Shown here: positions 43,445 through 52,730 of the stretch, one piece after another
How positions within the stretch are numbered: the stretch's first letter is position 1
Layout of the letters: every line of letters starts with the position of its first letter
Source: JALYUA01 sp039931865
GTDB taxonomy: Bacteria; Acidobacteriota; Thermoanaerobaculia; UBA5066; Gp7-AA6
Assembly (NCBI GenBank): GCA_039931865.1
Contig: JBDTRB010000002.1
Span: 55,714 to 119,713, forward strand
DNA length: 64,000 nt
Direction: 5' to 3'
Program-made: the position numbers and the translations under genes
Notes under the pieces: generated by a model
What the model was told of the DNA's origin: nothing
Databases searched by the model: none
Seen by the model: the letters and a program-made list of their open reading frames with translations, nothing else

Positions 43445-44551
43445 CTAGTCTTCCGGCGCGAAAACGTTTTTCGCCTCCTGGTACGCCCGTTCCACCGCCG
43501 GGACGACGAACCCATCCTGAAATGCGCGGCCGCGGTCGGGGTCGTGTCCCGCGAACCGCTTCCGGAATGATTCGAGATCGACGCGGCCGCGCGCCTCTTC
43601 GAGCGTCGCGCCCTGCCGGACCGCTTCGGCAACCTGCGACCGAAGGGATTCGAGCAGCTGTATCAGCAGGCTCGCGTAAGTCGCGTCTCGCATCACGGGC
43701 CCGTGCCCCGGGACGATCGCCACGGTGCCGAACGACGTCACCTTTCGGAGGACCTCGATCCATTCACCCGGATAGGAACCGAATGCGTAGGGTGTCGGCG
43801 CGACGATCACGTCTCCCGTCGCAAGGACCTTCGCGTCCGGCACGTACACGAGAGCATCGCCGCCGGTGTTGGCTCTGCCCGCGAACGAAAGGCGGACCTC
43901 GCGCCTGCCCAGGTGGACCGACAGCGTTCGATCGAAGGTGAGGGCGGGAAGAAGAGGCCGCGACTGGCCGAATTCCGAGATCGCCAGCTCCATGTCGGCA
44001 ATCGCTTTCTCCTGGAGCTTCGCCGCCTGCGGCGTCATGGGAGAGCCGTCCGCTTCCTTTCGCGTACGCAACCGCTCCCGAAGCTTCTCGAGATACGCCG
44101 GCCCCTTCTCGATCGGCCCGCGGACGTATTTCGGCGCGCTGTCGGCGATGCGCTCCCGCGTGAAATCCGTCGAGACGATCGTCAGTGCGGGAAAGGCGTC
44201 CTGAAACGTGCTGTCTCCCATGAGGTGGTCCGGGTGCCAGTGGGTGTGCACGAGGTAACGCACCGGCAGCGGGGTCAGCCGACGGATTTCAGCGACCATT
44301 TTCCGCGCGAGCGTCGGGAAGTTGCCGGAATCGACGACGAGCACGCTCTCATCTCCGATCACCACGAGAGAGTTCCCGCTGACGAGCTGCGTGTTCGATT
44401 CCGGCGAGATAAAGGCGTAGACCCGGTCCGCCACCTTCTCGGTCCGATAGCTCTTCGCGTCGGGGAACCCCGCGGATGCCGCGCCCGCAGCGTGGAGCAG
44501 ACGCGTCGAGAAAGAGAATGCGGCGGCGATGGCGGCCCCTCGTGCGTGCAT
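43445..44551 (-). CDS. Exported MBL-fold metallo-hydrolase
   Basis: A 368-residue metallo-beta-lactamase-fold protein with an N-terminal signal-like segment (about residues 5-27). The canonical Zn motif HTHWHPDH is at about 101-108; further ligands are likely in VLATGDVIVA (about 250) and VPGHGPV (about 288). A helical insertion (about 150-200) contains KLREKAI-like helices. It resembles broad MBL hydrolases of the B-class/cyclase-like type; the substrate is unknown. Its C-terminal 48 residues recur as a fragment at 38182-38346. Confidence 0.88.
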   Translation of the reverse strand: MHARGAAIAAAFSFSTRLLHAAGAASAGFPDAKSYRTEKVADRVYAFISPESNTQLVSGNSLVVIGDESVLVVDSGNFPTLARKMVAEIRRLTPLPVRYLVHTHWHPDHLMGDSTFQDAFPALTIVSTDFTRERIADSAPKYVRGPIEKGPAYLEKLRERLRTRKEADGSPMTPQAAKLQEKAIADMELAISEFGQSRPLLPALTFDRTLSVHLGRREVRLSFAGRANTGGDALVYVPDAKVLATGDVIVAPTPYAFGSYPGEWIEVLRKVTSFGTVAIVPGHGPVMRDATYASLLIQLLESLRSQVAEAVRQGATLEEARGRVDLESFRKRFAGHDPDRGRAFQDGFVVPAVERAYQEAKNVFAPED

Positions 44552-44652
44552 CTGCTCGTTCCCCCGGGGTGCATTACGGAGCGGGAGGCGTCCGGTTTCG
44601 CCCGGCGGACGAAAGGCGTGCCCGCGCGGATGAGACGCCCTAAGATCTCTTT

Positions 44653-45297
44653 GTGAGACCTGGAAGAAGCGGCGCGCGGCGCTGTGTGCTGTTTGCGGCT
44701 TTCGGCGTTCTGTTTTCCGCCGCCGCCGGCTCTTCCGAGGGCGAGCTCCCGCTCGAGAGGTCCGTCCGGGGGCGGACGCTCGTCTCGGATCGGGCGCCGG
44801 CGGTCCTCCTGGAAGTGGCGCTCCCGTTTCGCTACGCGGGCGGGCATCGGTTCGTCCTCTATGGTGTAGCGGAGGCGGAGCAGCACGTCTTCGTCGACGC
44901 CGATGCCGCGGGCGCGATCCGGCGCCTGTACTGGATCCAGTTCGAGCATTACCTGCCCGGCCTCGGAGGGACCTACGAATACGAATCGCCCGGCCGGCTC
45001 CGGATCGGTCCGCTCGAATTCGTGGCGGATACCAGGGTCATCCCCGATTACGCGGAGAGCGTCGGAACCTCCAGGCCGGGGTCGGACGTCGCCCGCTTCG
45101 GAGAGCTCCTCCGGAGCCGGGGTCTTTTTCTTCCGCGCGGCGCGGTTCGGGCGCGGCTGTTCCATCTGCCGGACGCCACCCGGCGCACCGAGCTCATGAT
45201 CATCTACGTGGAAGCGGGCGCCTCTTCCGACGCCCGCGCGGCATCGGGGCGAGTCCTCTCCGCGGCGGCCCGCGGCCTCACGATCCGCGCGCGCTGA
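44653..45297 (+). CDS. Exported protein of unknown function
   Basis: A 214-residue protein beginning with GTG and a hydrophobic N-terminus (RRCVLFAAFGVLFSAAAGS), a probable signal peptide. I do not recognise the family. The mature part is beta-rich, with RFVLYGVAEAEQHVFVDAD (about 76-94), RLYWIQFEHYLPG (about 100-112) and a C-terminal LMIIYVEAGA strand. It is divergent from the MBL gene and convergent with the next gene. Confidence 0.65.
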   Translation: MRPGRSGARRCVLFAAFGVLFSAAAGSSEGELPLERSVRGRTLVSDRAPAVLLEVALPFRYAGGHRFVLYGVAEAEQHVFVDADAAGAIRRLYWIQFEHYLPGLGGTYEYESPGRLRIGPLEFVADTRVIPDYAESVGTSRPGSDVARFGELLRSRGLFLPRGAVRARLFHLPDATRRTELMIIYVEAGASSDARAASGRVLSAAARGLTIRAR

Positions 45298-45315
45298 GCT
45301 CGGGTCCCGGCGGGG

Positions 45316-46155
45316 TCAGGGCTTGCCGGCCGCTTTCTGCGCGGCCTCGATCTGCGGGATGAGGATGTCCTTGATGTAATGCCAGTTCGGCACGAGGGCC
45401 AGCGCCGCCCGGGCGTACCGGTCCGCCGCGGTGACGTCGGGATCGGCGCGGTTCAGATTCGAAAACGCGAGGTTCATCAGGAGCTCGGGCTCCCCCCAGG
45501 ACGGATCGAGAGCGCCGGCGACCCGTTCGCGTCTGGCCGCTTCGAGGCCGGCGCGGTAGGTCTCGATCGCCTTCTCCTGACCGCCGCCTATCCGGGCGGG
45601 CGTGTAGAACTGGGTCGCCCCTGCGACCCAGGCGAGCCGCGGGTTGTCCGGCGCTTCCTTCTTCGCCACGTCCATGAGATCCATGGAACGGTGGAACCCC
45701 GACATCCGTTCGGGCCCGGCCGCCAGGTAGGCGAGGTTTCCCCAGCAGGACGCGTCGGCGATGCGGGCGTCCGTGAACCCCGAGTCGAGCGTGAAGCTCT
45801 TCTCGAATTCCTGGATGGCGCTCTTGAGGTCCGCCGAGAGCTCGGCGGGATCTGCCTTGTCGTTGAAGCCGTTCAGCGCGCGCCGCCACATCGCAAAGCC
45901 GCGCCAGTAGCGCGCCCGCGATGCGTCAGGCCCCTCGGTGTAGGCGGCCATTTGCACAAAGAGACGGGCGAGCTCGGCGCGGTTTCCCTCGTAGTCCGCC
46001 TTGCGGATCTTCGCGACGAGACTGAGGGCCGGCGCCGGCCGCTCTGACGCGGAGAGTGACCGGGGAGAAGAGTTGCTCGAAGTGCATGCGGCGCCCCATG
46101 CGAGCGCGAGGGTGAGGACCGCTGTTTCGATGCCCGGGGCGTTTCGCCTGCTCAT
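45316..46155 (-). CDS. TPR-like lipoprotein
   Basis: A 279-residue protein with a signal ending in the lipobox-like GAAC (Cys24), so probably a lipoprotein. The rest is alpha-helical: FVQMAAYTEGPDASRARYWRGFAMWRR (cited in part), a block DSGFTDARIADASCWGN, and a final helix. TPR-like solenoid architecture is likely; the binding partner is unknown. Confidence 0.75.
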   Translation of the reverse strand: MSRRNAPGIETAVLTLALAWGAACTSSNSSPRSLSASERPAPALSLVAKIRKADYEGNRAELARLFVQMAAYTEGPDASRARYWRGFAMWRRALNGFNDKADPAELSADLKSAIQEFEKSFTLDSGFTDARIADASCWGNLAYLAAGPERMSGFHRSMDLMDVAKKEAPDNPRLAWVAGATQFYTPARIGGGQEKAIETYRAGLEAARRERVAGALDPSWGEPELLMNLAFSNLNRADPDVTAADRYARAALALVPNWHYIKDILIPQIEAAQKAAGKP

Positions 46156-46283
46156 GTTTTTCTCTTCTCCACGTCCACGCTGGGGGTCTCCCGGCTCGAT
46201 ACGGACCCGGATCGGGGAAGTTTCAGAGGGTCCGGGGCGGCGGGGATGGGGGACGGAGTAAAGCCGGACGGGAATCCGTTGCG

Positions 46284-46655
46284 ATGTCCATGCCCATGAT
46301 CGTCCGCCGCGCGGCTCTTCTCGGGTTTGCCGCGGCGGCCATCCTTGCCACGCGAGCCTCCGCCCAGCAGCAGCCCATCTTCGGCTGCCGTCATGCGATC
46401 AACTGCCGGCCCTCTCCCGTCAGCGCCTCCGCCCTGAACGAATCGGGCAGAAGCGGCCTGCTCGTGAGCGGCAGCGTCCGATGGGGGCCCGGCTTTCACT
46501 TCGGCCTCGCCATGCCGGCGCTGAACCTGCGGGCGCGCGAGTTGACTCCCGAGATCGACATTCACGCCTTTCATCTTCAGAATGTGACGCTCCTCCCGGC
46601 GCCGGCTGCATCTTCGCCGACGCCCACTCCGTCAGGCGTGCAACCCCCGCGGTAG
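46284..46655 (+). CDS. Small exported hypothetical protein
   Basis: A 123-residue frame with a good signal peptide (MPMIVRRAALLGFAAAAILA, then TRASAQQQ). The mature part has two Cys (CRHAINC) and a Pro/Thr/Ser-rich C-terminus. No family is recognised and no strong ribosome site is seen, so start (46284, 46290 or 46296) and reality are uncertain. The opposite-strand frame here looks non-coding. Confidence 0.45.
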   Translation: MSMPMIVRRAALLGFAAAAILATRASAQQQPIFGCRHAINCRPSPVSASALNESGRSGLLVSGSVRWGPGFHFGLAMPALNLRARELTPEIDIHAFHLQNVTLLPAPAASSPTPTPSGVQPPR

Positions 46656-46839
46656 CCGTGCTCTCCGCGGCGTCGGGGAGGGAGTTTCCCGCCTGACCTC
46701 GGCGAGAATCCATCGATCGGGGCTGAAAAGTGGGAACTATGCGGGTTGTCGGACTGAACCTCTCTCCTCGGCCTCACGGTCCTTCTGGGAGTGGGCGGCT
46801 ACATGACCGTTGGCCGCATGGGCTCTTGAGCTTGCGAAC

Positions 46840-46859
46840 GTCCGGCCGCAGCGCCGGAC
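46840..46859 (-). terminator. Hairpin downstream of the TlpA-like gene
   Basis: GTCCGGC/GCCGGAC stem with a 6-nt loop, 32 bases beyond the stop of the TlpA-like gene. There is no T-run, so it is a weak terminator candidate. Confidence 0.35.
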
Positions 46860-46890
46860 AGAGGGGTCGAGCGAGGGATCCCGGTTTCTT

Positions 46891-47949
46891 TTATCGAACC
46901 GGTTGGGTCCGCCCACGGGCCGAGCGTGAGGGAGCGAGGAGCCTCTGAATCTCGGCGTCCAGCCGTTCTTCTGTCATGCGGGTCGGCGAGTATCGCACCA
47001 CAACGCCCTTGCGATCGAGGAAAACAAAGGTCGGCGTCGCCGAGACTCCGTACCGCAGCATCGCTGCGTCGCTGATCGGCACGGGAACCTGGCCTGACAG
47101 CTTGTAGGTTTCGGCCCAGGCTTTTTCGATCTTCTGCTTCTCTTCCGCGTGGTCGCCGTCCTTGTAGAAACGGGTGGGCGCGACGAAGACCACTCCCTTC
47201 GGCGCGTATTTCTCGACCGTCCGCCGCAGGGCGCCGGCCTGCATGCGGCAGTCCCCGCAGGCTTCCCACCAGAAGTACAGCACGACCGGCTTGCCACGCA
47301 GCGCGGCGAGCTCCGGAACCTCGGCGCCCAGACGGTCCTCCGCGGGGATGCCGGGCGCGGGTTTTCCCTCGAGCTCGATCATGTTCCGCCGCTTCCACAC
47401 CCGCGCCCGGAGGTTGTAGGGCGCCTTGTCGAGCGACCGGGAGCTGTCCTCGAGAAATCGGATCGCCTCGGCCTTCTTTCCCGCGGCGGCGAGCGTCTGG
47501 GCCTGGACTTCGATTCCGGTGCCGAGCGCGTACACCGCCTCGCGGTGCGATTCGTAATCTGCGGGGGCCTTCAGGCTCGCCGCCGCGATCTCTCGGGCGG
47601 ATCTGGCATAGCGGGACGCCGCCGCCCAGTCTCCGGTGAGTGCGGCGCCGCGTGCGATCCAAGCGAGCCCCATGAGGTAGTCCGCGTCCTGGCCTTTCTC
47701 CTCGCGGTGGTACTCCAGGATCGATTCGGCGCTCGGGAGGTCGCCGGCGGAAATCTTGAGACGGATCATCCGCACGTCGTCGGAGGGCGCGGGCGCCGGG
47801 GCCGGAGCGGACGGGACGTCTGGCGGCGTCGGCTGCTGCGCCAGCGCGGGGGAGCAGAGGGCAACCGGTAGGACCAGAAGCAGAAGCGGAGTGAGGAGCT
47901 TGCTGGAGTTGATCGGCCCTCCTTCCGTCGGCGACTTTGTCGGATGCAA
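46891..47949 (-). CDS. TlpA-like thioredoxin-fold protein with helical N-terminal region
   Basis: A 352-residue exported protein. The hydrophobic segment (about residues 17-36, LLTPLLLLVLPVALCSPALA) is a signal peptide, followed by a Pro/Ala linker. Residues 60-200 are TPR-like helices. The C-terminal part is a TlpA/ResA-type thioredoxin domain with WEACGDC (active-site CGDC, about 231) and ATPTFVFLDRKG (cis-Pro). It would act as a periplasmic thiol-disulfide oxidoreductase. The open frame starts with TTG at 47949; the best ribosome site (AAGGAGG) lies further inside and is followed by ATC, so the start is uncertain. Confidence 0.82.
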   Translation of the reverse strand: MHPTKSPTEGGPINSSKLLTPLLLLVLPVALCSPALAQQPTPPDVPSAPAPAPAPSDDVRMIRLKISAGDLPSAESILEYHREEKGQDADYLMGLAWIARGAALTGDWAAASRYARSAREIAAASLKAPADYESHREAVYALGTGIEVQAQTLAAAGKKAEAIRFLEDSSRSLDKAPYNLRARVWKRRNMIELEGKPAPGIPAEDRLGAEVPELAALRGKPVVLYFWWEACGDCRMQAGALRRTVEKYAPKGVVFVAPTRFYKDGDHAEEKQKIEKAWAETYKLSGQVPVPISDAAMLRYGVSATPTFVFLDRKGVVVRYSPTRMTEERLDAEIQRLLAPSRSARGRTQPVR

Positions 47950-48374
47950 AAGTTGGGCTTCGGTGCAAGAGTGCGAACGCGGGGACGCGAATCAACATTT
48001 CCGACGATCTCGAGCCGGGCGAGTCCGCGATGCAGCCCAGATGTCCGCGAGGCGCGTGGCGCAGGCGAACCAAGATCTGCCCGGCCTCCACCCCGTCCCC
48101 CCGGGCGCAAGGAGAGGGAGAAGCCGCCGGGAGCGGGTGTGAAATCAGGACCGGAGGTCGAAAAACCCGGCCTCCCCTGAATCCCGACACGGGATTTTGC
48201 GTAACTCAACGATGGGAATCGGCCAGTCCTGTCTGGATCTCCTGGCGCCGTGCGGGCGGCCGGGTTGATAGGCTGGGCGGCTCCGAGCGCCCCCAAAACC
48301 TCCGAACGCTTCGAAGACCGCTTTCGAGAGCGCGGACCTGAGAGCGGCGCAGGAAGAAAAATGGAGACACATCG
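47950..48374. other. 425-bp divergent intergenic region upstream of the RND operon
   Basis: No gene is seen. The region holds a degenerate, partial copy of REP-like element A (about 48090-48121) and a perfect hairpin followed by T residues at 48180-48198. The promoter of the RND operon should lie after the hairpin. Confidence 0.6.
48180..48198 (+). terminator. Hairpin with T-tail upstream of the RND operon
   Basis: AATCCCG-ACA-CGGGATT followed by TT, a compact 7-bp intrinsic-terminator-like hairpin on the plus strand. No plus-strand gene ends directly upstream, so an attenuator in the RND leader is possible. Confidence 0.4.
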
Positions 48375-49502
48375 ATGAAACGACGAATGATCGTGATGCT
48401 GGTGATCGCCGCGGCATTCATCGCGACGATCGCCGCCATCAAGACGCGCCAGATCCAGGGTGCGATCAAGGCAGGCGCATCCTTCCAGCCTCCGCCGGAA
48501 TCCGTGACGACCATCGTGGCGCGCCAGGAGAAATGGCCAACCACCTGGGCCTCGATCGGTTCGGTGGCCGCCGTTCACGGCGTGACGGTCAGCGCCGACC
48601 TTCCCGGGATCGTGGAAAAGATCCTCTTCGAGTCGGGACAGACCGTCTCCGCCGGCGCCGTGCTGGTGCGCCTCGACACCCGTCAGGAGCAGGCGCAACT
48701 CGCGGCGGCCGACGCGGGCCGCAACCTGAGCGACTTGAACCTGAAGCGCGCGAAGGGTCTCGTCGAGCAGGGGATCTCCGCGCAGGCGGACCTCGATCGC
48801 CTCGCCGCCGAGCAGCAGCAGGCCGCGGCGCGAACCGGCGAGATCCGCGCGACGATCAGCCGCAAGACGATCCGGGCTCCCTTCTCCGGGGTGCTCGGAA
48901 TCCGGCAGGTCAACCTCGGCCAGTACCTCGAAGGGGGCGCTCCCGTCGTGCCGCTGCAGGCGATCCGGCCGGTTTTCGTGAACTTCAGCGTCCCGCAGCA
49001 GGAGGTGTCGGCCGTGAAGGTGGGCTCGCGCCTGCACGTGACTGCGGAGGGCGCCGGCAACGTGGCCGCGGACGGCCGCGTCACCGCGATCGACGCCGTC
49101 GTCAACGAGGCGACGAGAAACATCCAGGTCCAGGCGACGTTCGACAACACCGATGCGAAGCTCCGTCCGGGCATGTTCGTGAAGACGAGCCTCGGCCTCG
49201 GAAGCGCCGACCCCGCGATCACGCTGCCCACTTCGGCCATCAAGTACGCCCCGTACGGAGATTCGGTGTTCGTCGTCGAGGATGTCACCGGGCCGAAGGG
49301 CCAGAAATATCTCGGAGTCCGGCAGCAGTTCGTCAAGCTCGGCAACTCTCGCGGAGACCAGGTCGCTGTCCTGTCCGGAATCAAGGCGGGCGAGACCGTG
49401 GTCACCTCCGGCGTGTTCAAGCTGCGGACCGGCGCGGCCGTCAACGTGAACAACAAGGTGCAGCCCGGCAACAACCCGGCCCCGAAACCGGAGGACTCCT
49501 GA
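48375..49502 (+). CDS. RND efflux periplasmic adaptor (membrane fusion protein)
   Basis: A 375-residue AcrA/MexA-type adaptor. A membrane segment is at about residues 5-22 (IVMLVIAAAFIATIAAI). The lipoyl halves are at about 60-100 (ADLPGIVEKILFESGQTVSAGAVLV, cited in part) and about 150-170 (IRAPFSGVLGIRQVNLGQYL), with a coiled-coil hairpin between (about 100-148). Beta-barrel and membrane-proximal domains follow to about 355. It links the inner-membrane pump to an outer-membrane channel, for which no TolC gene is in the window. The stop overlaps the start of the pump gene by 1 bp (TGATG). Confidence 0.93.
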   Translation: MKRRMIVMLVIAAAFIATIAAIKTRQIQGAIKAGASFQPPPESVTTIVARQEKWPTTWASIGSVAAVHGVTVSADLPGIVEKILFESGQTVSAGAVLVRLDTRQEQAQLAAADAGRNLSDLNLKRAKGLVEQGISAQADLDRLAAEQQQAAARTGEIRATISRKTIRAPFSGVLGIRQVNLGQYLEGGAPVVPLQAIRPVFVNFSVPQQEVSAVKVGSRLHVTAEGAGNVAADGRVTAIDAVVNEATRNIQVQATFDNTDAKLRPGMFVKTSLGLGSADPAITLPTSAIKYAPYGDSVFVVEDVTGPKGQKYLGVRQQFVKLGNSRGDQVAVLSGIKAGETVVTSGVFKLRTGAAVNVNNKVQPGNNPAPKPEDS

Positions 49503-52500
49503 TGAAGTTCACCGACCTTTTCGTCAAGCGCCCGGTCCTCGCGATCGTCGTCAACCTCGTCATCCTGATCGCGGGCCTCCAGTCGATCCGCTCGCTTTCC
49601 GTGCGTCAGTACCCGCGAAGTGACATCGCGGTGGTCCAGATTTCGACGGTGTACGTCGGCGCGAACGCCGATCTAGTCCGGGGATTTCTGACGAGCCCGC
49701 TCGAGCGCGTGATCGCGAGCGCCGACGGCATCGACTATCTCGAGTCCTCGAGCGCCCAGAGCGTCAGCACGATCACGGTGCACCTGAAGTTGAACTACGA
49801 CGCGAATGCCGCTCTCACCCAGATCCAGACGAAGGTCGCGCAAGTGCGAAACGACCTGCCGCCGGAGGCGCAGGCGCCCGTCATCGAGCTGCAGACTGCC
49901 GACACGCAGTTCGCCTCGATGTATCTGGGCTTCGCCTCGAAGGACCTCGACCAGAATCAGATCACCGACTACCTGACCCGCGTCGTGCAGCCGAAGTTGT
50001 CAGCTGTCTCAGGCGTGCAGCGGGCGGACATTCTGGGGGCTCGCGTCTTCGCGATGCGGATCTGGCTGAAGCCCGAGAAGATGGCGGCGCTCGGAATCTC
50101 TCCGTCTCAGGTCCGAGATCTCCTCGGCGCGAACAACTACCTGTCCGCGCTGGGGAGCACCAAGGGATCGATGGTTTCGGTGAACCTGGTCGCGAACACG
50201 AGCCTGCAGACCGTCGATGAGTTCAAGCAGCTCGTCGTCAAGCAGGAGAAGGGCACCGTCGTGCGGCTGTCCGAGATTGCGGACGTCGTGCTCGGCGCGG
50301 AGAACTACCAGGAGGACGTCCGTTTCAACGGTCAGACGGCCACTTTCATGGGGATCTGGGTGCTTCCGACGGCGAACTCCCTCGACGTGATCCGGAAGGT
50401 TCGCGAGGAGATGAAGCAGGTCCAGGGGTCGCTGCCGGCCGGGATGACCTCCGGCATTCCATACGACTCGACGCTCTACATCGACAAGGCGATCAGCGAA
50501 GTCCTGAAGACCCTGTCCGAGACGCTCGTGATCGTCATCATCGTCATCTTTCTTTTCTTAGGTTCGTTCCGCTCGGTCCTGATCCCGATCGTCGCAATTC
50601 CGATTTCGCTCGTCGGAGCGGTCTTCCTGATGCTCGTCGCGGGATTCACGATCAATCTGCTGACGCTCCTTGCCATCGTGCTGTCGGTCGGCCTCGTGGT
50701 CGACGATGCGATCGTCATGGTCGAAAACGTCGAGCGCCATCTGCACATGGGGCAGAAGCCCTTCGAGGCTGCGATTCACGCTGCGCGCGAGCTCCGGGGA
50801 CCGATCATCGCCATGACGATCACGCTCGCGGCCGTCTACGCGCCGGTCGGGCTTCAGGGCGGACTGACGGGAGCGCTTTTCCGGGAGTTCGCCTTCACGC
50901 TGGCGGGCGCGGTGATCGTTTCGGGCATCGTCGCCCTGACGCTCTCTCCGATGATGAGCTCGAGACTGCTCCGCGCCGGAGCGACGGAGAAGGGCTTCGC
51001 GGGCTGGGTCAACCGCCGCTTCGACGGCGTCCGCCGCCGCTACACATCCATTCTGACCGGGACGCTCAACTACCGCGCGGTCGTCTTTGTCCTGTGGGCG
51101 ATTGTCACCGCGCTGATTTTCCCCTTCTACATGTTTTCCCAGAAGGAGCTCGCGCCCACGGAGGACCAGAGCATCGTGTTCGGGATCATCCAGTCGGCGC
51201 CTAACGCGACGCTCGACCAGACAAAGCTCTTCACCCGTCAGGTCAACGACGTTTTCCAGTCCTTTCCGGAGACCCGCGCGACGTTTCAGCTCACGTTCCC
51301 GGGCGGCGGATTCTCCGGCATGGTGACGAAACCGTGGGATGAGCGGAAGAAAAGCACTTCTCAGCTCCAGTTGGAGGTGGCCGGGGGAGTTTCGAAGATC
51401 CCAGGGATCCGCGTGATCCCGCTCGTGCCGCCGGCGCTTCCCGGCGGGGGAAGCTTCCCCGTCGATTTCGTCATCACGTCGACCGCCGAGCCCCAGCAGC
51501 TGGCGGAAATCGCGAACCAGCTCGTGGGAAAGGCCTTCGCGAGCGGCAAGTTCATGTACGCCGACTCCGACCTCAAATTCGACCAGCCGCAGGCGGAGGT
51601 CGTGTTCGACCGCGACAAGCTGCGCTCGCAGGGCGTCGACCTCGCGCAGGCCGGGAAGGATCTCTCGACCCTCCTCGGCGGCAACTACGTCAACCGATTC
51701 AGCGTCCAGGGGCGCAGCTACAAGGTCATCCCGCAGGTCAAACGTTCGGAGCGGCTCACGCCGGATCAGCTGTCACAGATCTACGTGCGCGGCTCGAAAG
51801 ACAAGCTCGTCCCTCTCTCGACCTTTGCGACTCTGAAGACGACGACGGAGCCGCGTGAGCTCAAGCGGTTCCAGCAGCTGAACGCGGTCCACATCCAGGG
51901 GGTCATCCCGCCGGGCGTGTCTCTCGTCACCGCGCTCGAATTTCTGGAAGGAGAAGCGAAGAAGATTCTCCCGTCCGGGTTCAGCGTCGACTACGCGGGC
52001 GAGTCCCGCCAGGTGCGCACAGAAGGCGGAAAATTCCTCGGGACATTCCTTCTGTCGGGTATCCTGATCTATCTCGTGCTCGCGGCGCAGTTCGAGAGCT
52101 TCCGCGATCCGTTCATCATCCTCGCGGGCTCGGTGCCTCTGGCCCTCGCCGGCTCACTCCTGTTCTCCTTCCTCGGATTCACGACGCTCAACATCTACAG
52201 CCAGGTCGGACTGATCACGCTCGTCGGCCTGATCGCGAAGAACGGGATCCTGATCGTCGAGTTCGCCAATCACCTCCAGGAGGAGGGCGCCGATAAAATC
52301 CGCGCGGTCATCGAAGCCGCCGCGACCCGACTGCGGCCCGTCCTGATGACGACGGCGGCGACTGTCGTCGGCCACATGCCCCTGGTCTTCGCGCGGGGCC
52401 CCGGCGCGGGCGCCCGTAACAGCATCGGGATCATGCTCGTCAGCGGGATGATCATCGGGACCGTCTTCACGCTCTTCGTCGTTCCGTCGATCTATGTCCT

Positions 52501-52582
52501 CCTCGCGAGGACTCACAAGGCGTTCGGCAAGGACATCGAGACGGAGAACGCGGTGCCGGATCTGGCGGAAGCGGCGGGGTAG
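49502..52582 (+). CDS. RND multidrug efflux permease (AcrB/MexB-like)
   Basis: A 1026-residue inner-membrane pump with helix 1 at about residues 8-28 (VKRPVLAIVVNLVILIAGL) and two large periplasmic loops. The proton-relay helix LSVGLVVDDAIVMVENVERHL (Asp-Asp pair, cited in part) is intact, and TLVGLIAKNGILIVEFANHL marks the second half. The protein is full length for the HAE-1 subgroup. With the adaptor it forms a two-gene operon; no regulator (TetR/MarR) is adjacent. Confidence 0.94.
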   Translation: MKFTDLFVKRPVLAIVVNLVILIAGLQSIRSLSVRQYPRSDIAVVQISTVYVGANADLVRGFLTSPLERVIASADGIDYLESSSAQSVSTITVHLKLNYDANAALTQIQTKVAQVRNDLPPEAQAPVIELQTADTQFASMYLGFASKDLDQNQITDYLTRVVQPKLSAVSGVQRADILGARVFAMRIWLKPEKMAALGISPSQVRDLLGANNYLSALGSTKGSMVSVNLVANTSLQTVDEFKQLVVKQEKGTVVRLSEIADVVLGAENYQEDVRFNGQTATFMGIWVLPTANSLDVIRKVREEMKQVQGSLPAGMTSGIPYDSTLYIDKAISEVLKTLSETLVIVIIVIFLFLGSFRSVLIPIVAIPISLVGAVFLMLVAGFTINLLTLLAIVLSVGLVVDDAIVMVENVERHLHMGQKPFEAAIHAARELRGPIIAMTITLAAVYAPVGLQGGLTGALFREFAFTLAGAVIVSGIVALTLSPMMSSRLLRAGATEKGFAGWVNRRFDGVRRRYTSILTGTLNYRAVVFVLWAIVTALIFPFYMFSQKELAPTEDQSIVFGIIQSAPNATLDQTKLFTRQVNDVFQSFPETRATFQLTFPGGGFSGMVTKPWDERKKSTSQLQLEVAGGVSKIPGIRVIPLVPPALPGGGSFPVDFVITSTAEPQQLAEIANQLVGKAFASGKFMYADSDLKFDQPQAEVVFDRDKLRSQGVDLAQAGKDLSTLLGGNYVNRFSVQGRSYKVIPQVKRSERLTPDQLSQIYVRGSKDKLVPLSTFATLKTTTEPRELKRFQQLNAVHIQGVIPPGVSLVTALEFLEGEAKKILPSGFSVDYAGESRQVRTEGGKFLGTFLLSGILIYLVLAAQFESFRDPFIILAGSVPLALAGSLLFSFLGFTTLNIYSQVGLITLVGLIAKNGILIVEFANHLQEEGADKIRAVIEAAATRLRPVLMTTAATVVGHMPLVFARGPGAGARNSIGIMLVSGMIIGTVFTLFVVPSIYVLLARTHKAFGKDIETENAVPDLAEAAG

Positions 52583-52590
52583 GTGCAGGC

Positions 52591-52618
52591 GGAGGGCGAA
52601 CGGCGAAGGGCGAACGTG
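52591..52618. repeat. Short tandem repeat array (GGCGAAC/GGCGAAG)
   Basis: About three units of GGCGAAC/GGCGAAG eight bases after the stop codon of the RND permease. Confidence 0.65.
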
Positions 52619-52700
52619 AACCGAATGCGACTCACCTCTCAGGGGACCGTGGAGTACACGTGCCGTCTCGCCCCCGGGGTCGCTCGGGTCCCGATGCGCG

Positions 52701-52730
52701 GCTGACGGCTGACGGCTGACGGCTAACGGT
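52701..52730. repeat. 7-bp tandem repeat array (GCTGACG) spanning a stop codon
   Basis: Three GCTGACG units and a fourth variant, GCTAACG. The last unit contains the TAG stop (reverse strand) of the WD40 gene. Confidence 0.8.

Noticed and set aside
46735..46815. Short hydrophobic plus-strand stretch (SLLGLTVLLGVGGYM)
   Set aside because: Too short, no start or ribosome site, no neighbouring fragment of the same kind.
48533..49501. Open frame extending the RND permease upstream through the adaptor gene
   Set aside because: It is an out-of-frame reading of the adaptor gene; the permease starts at 49502 with VKRPVLAIV.
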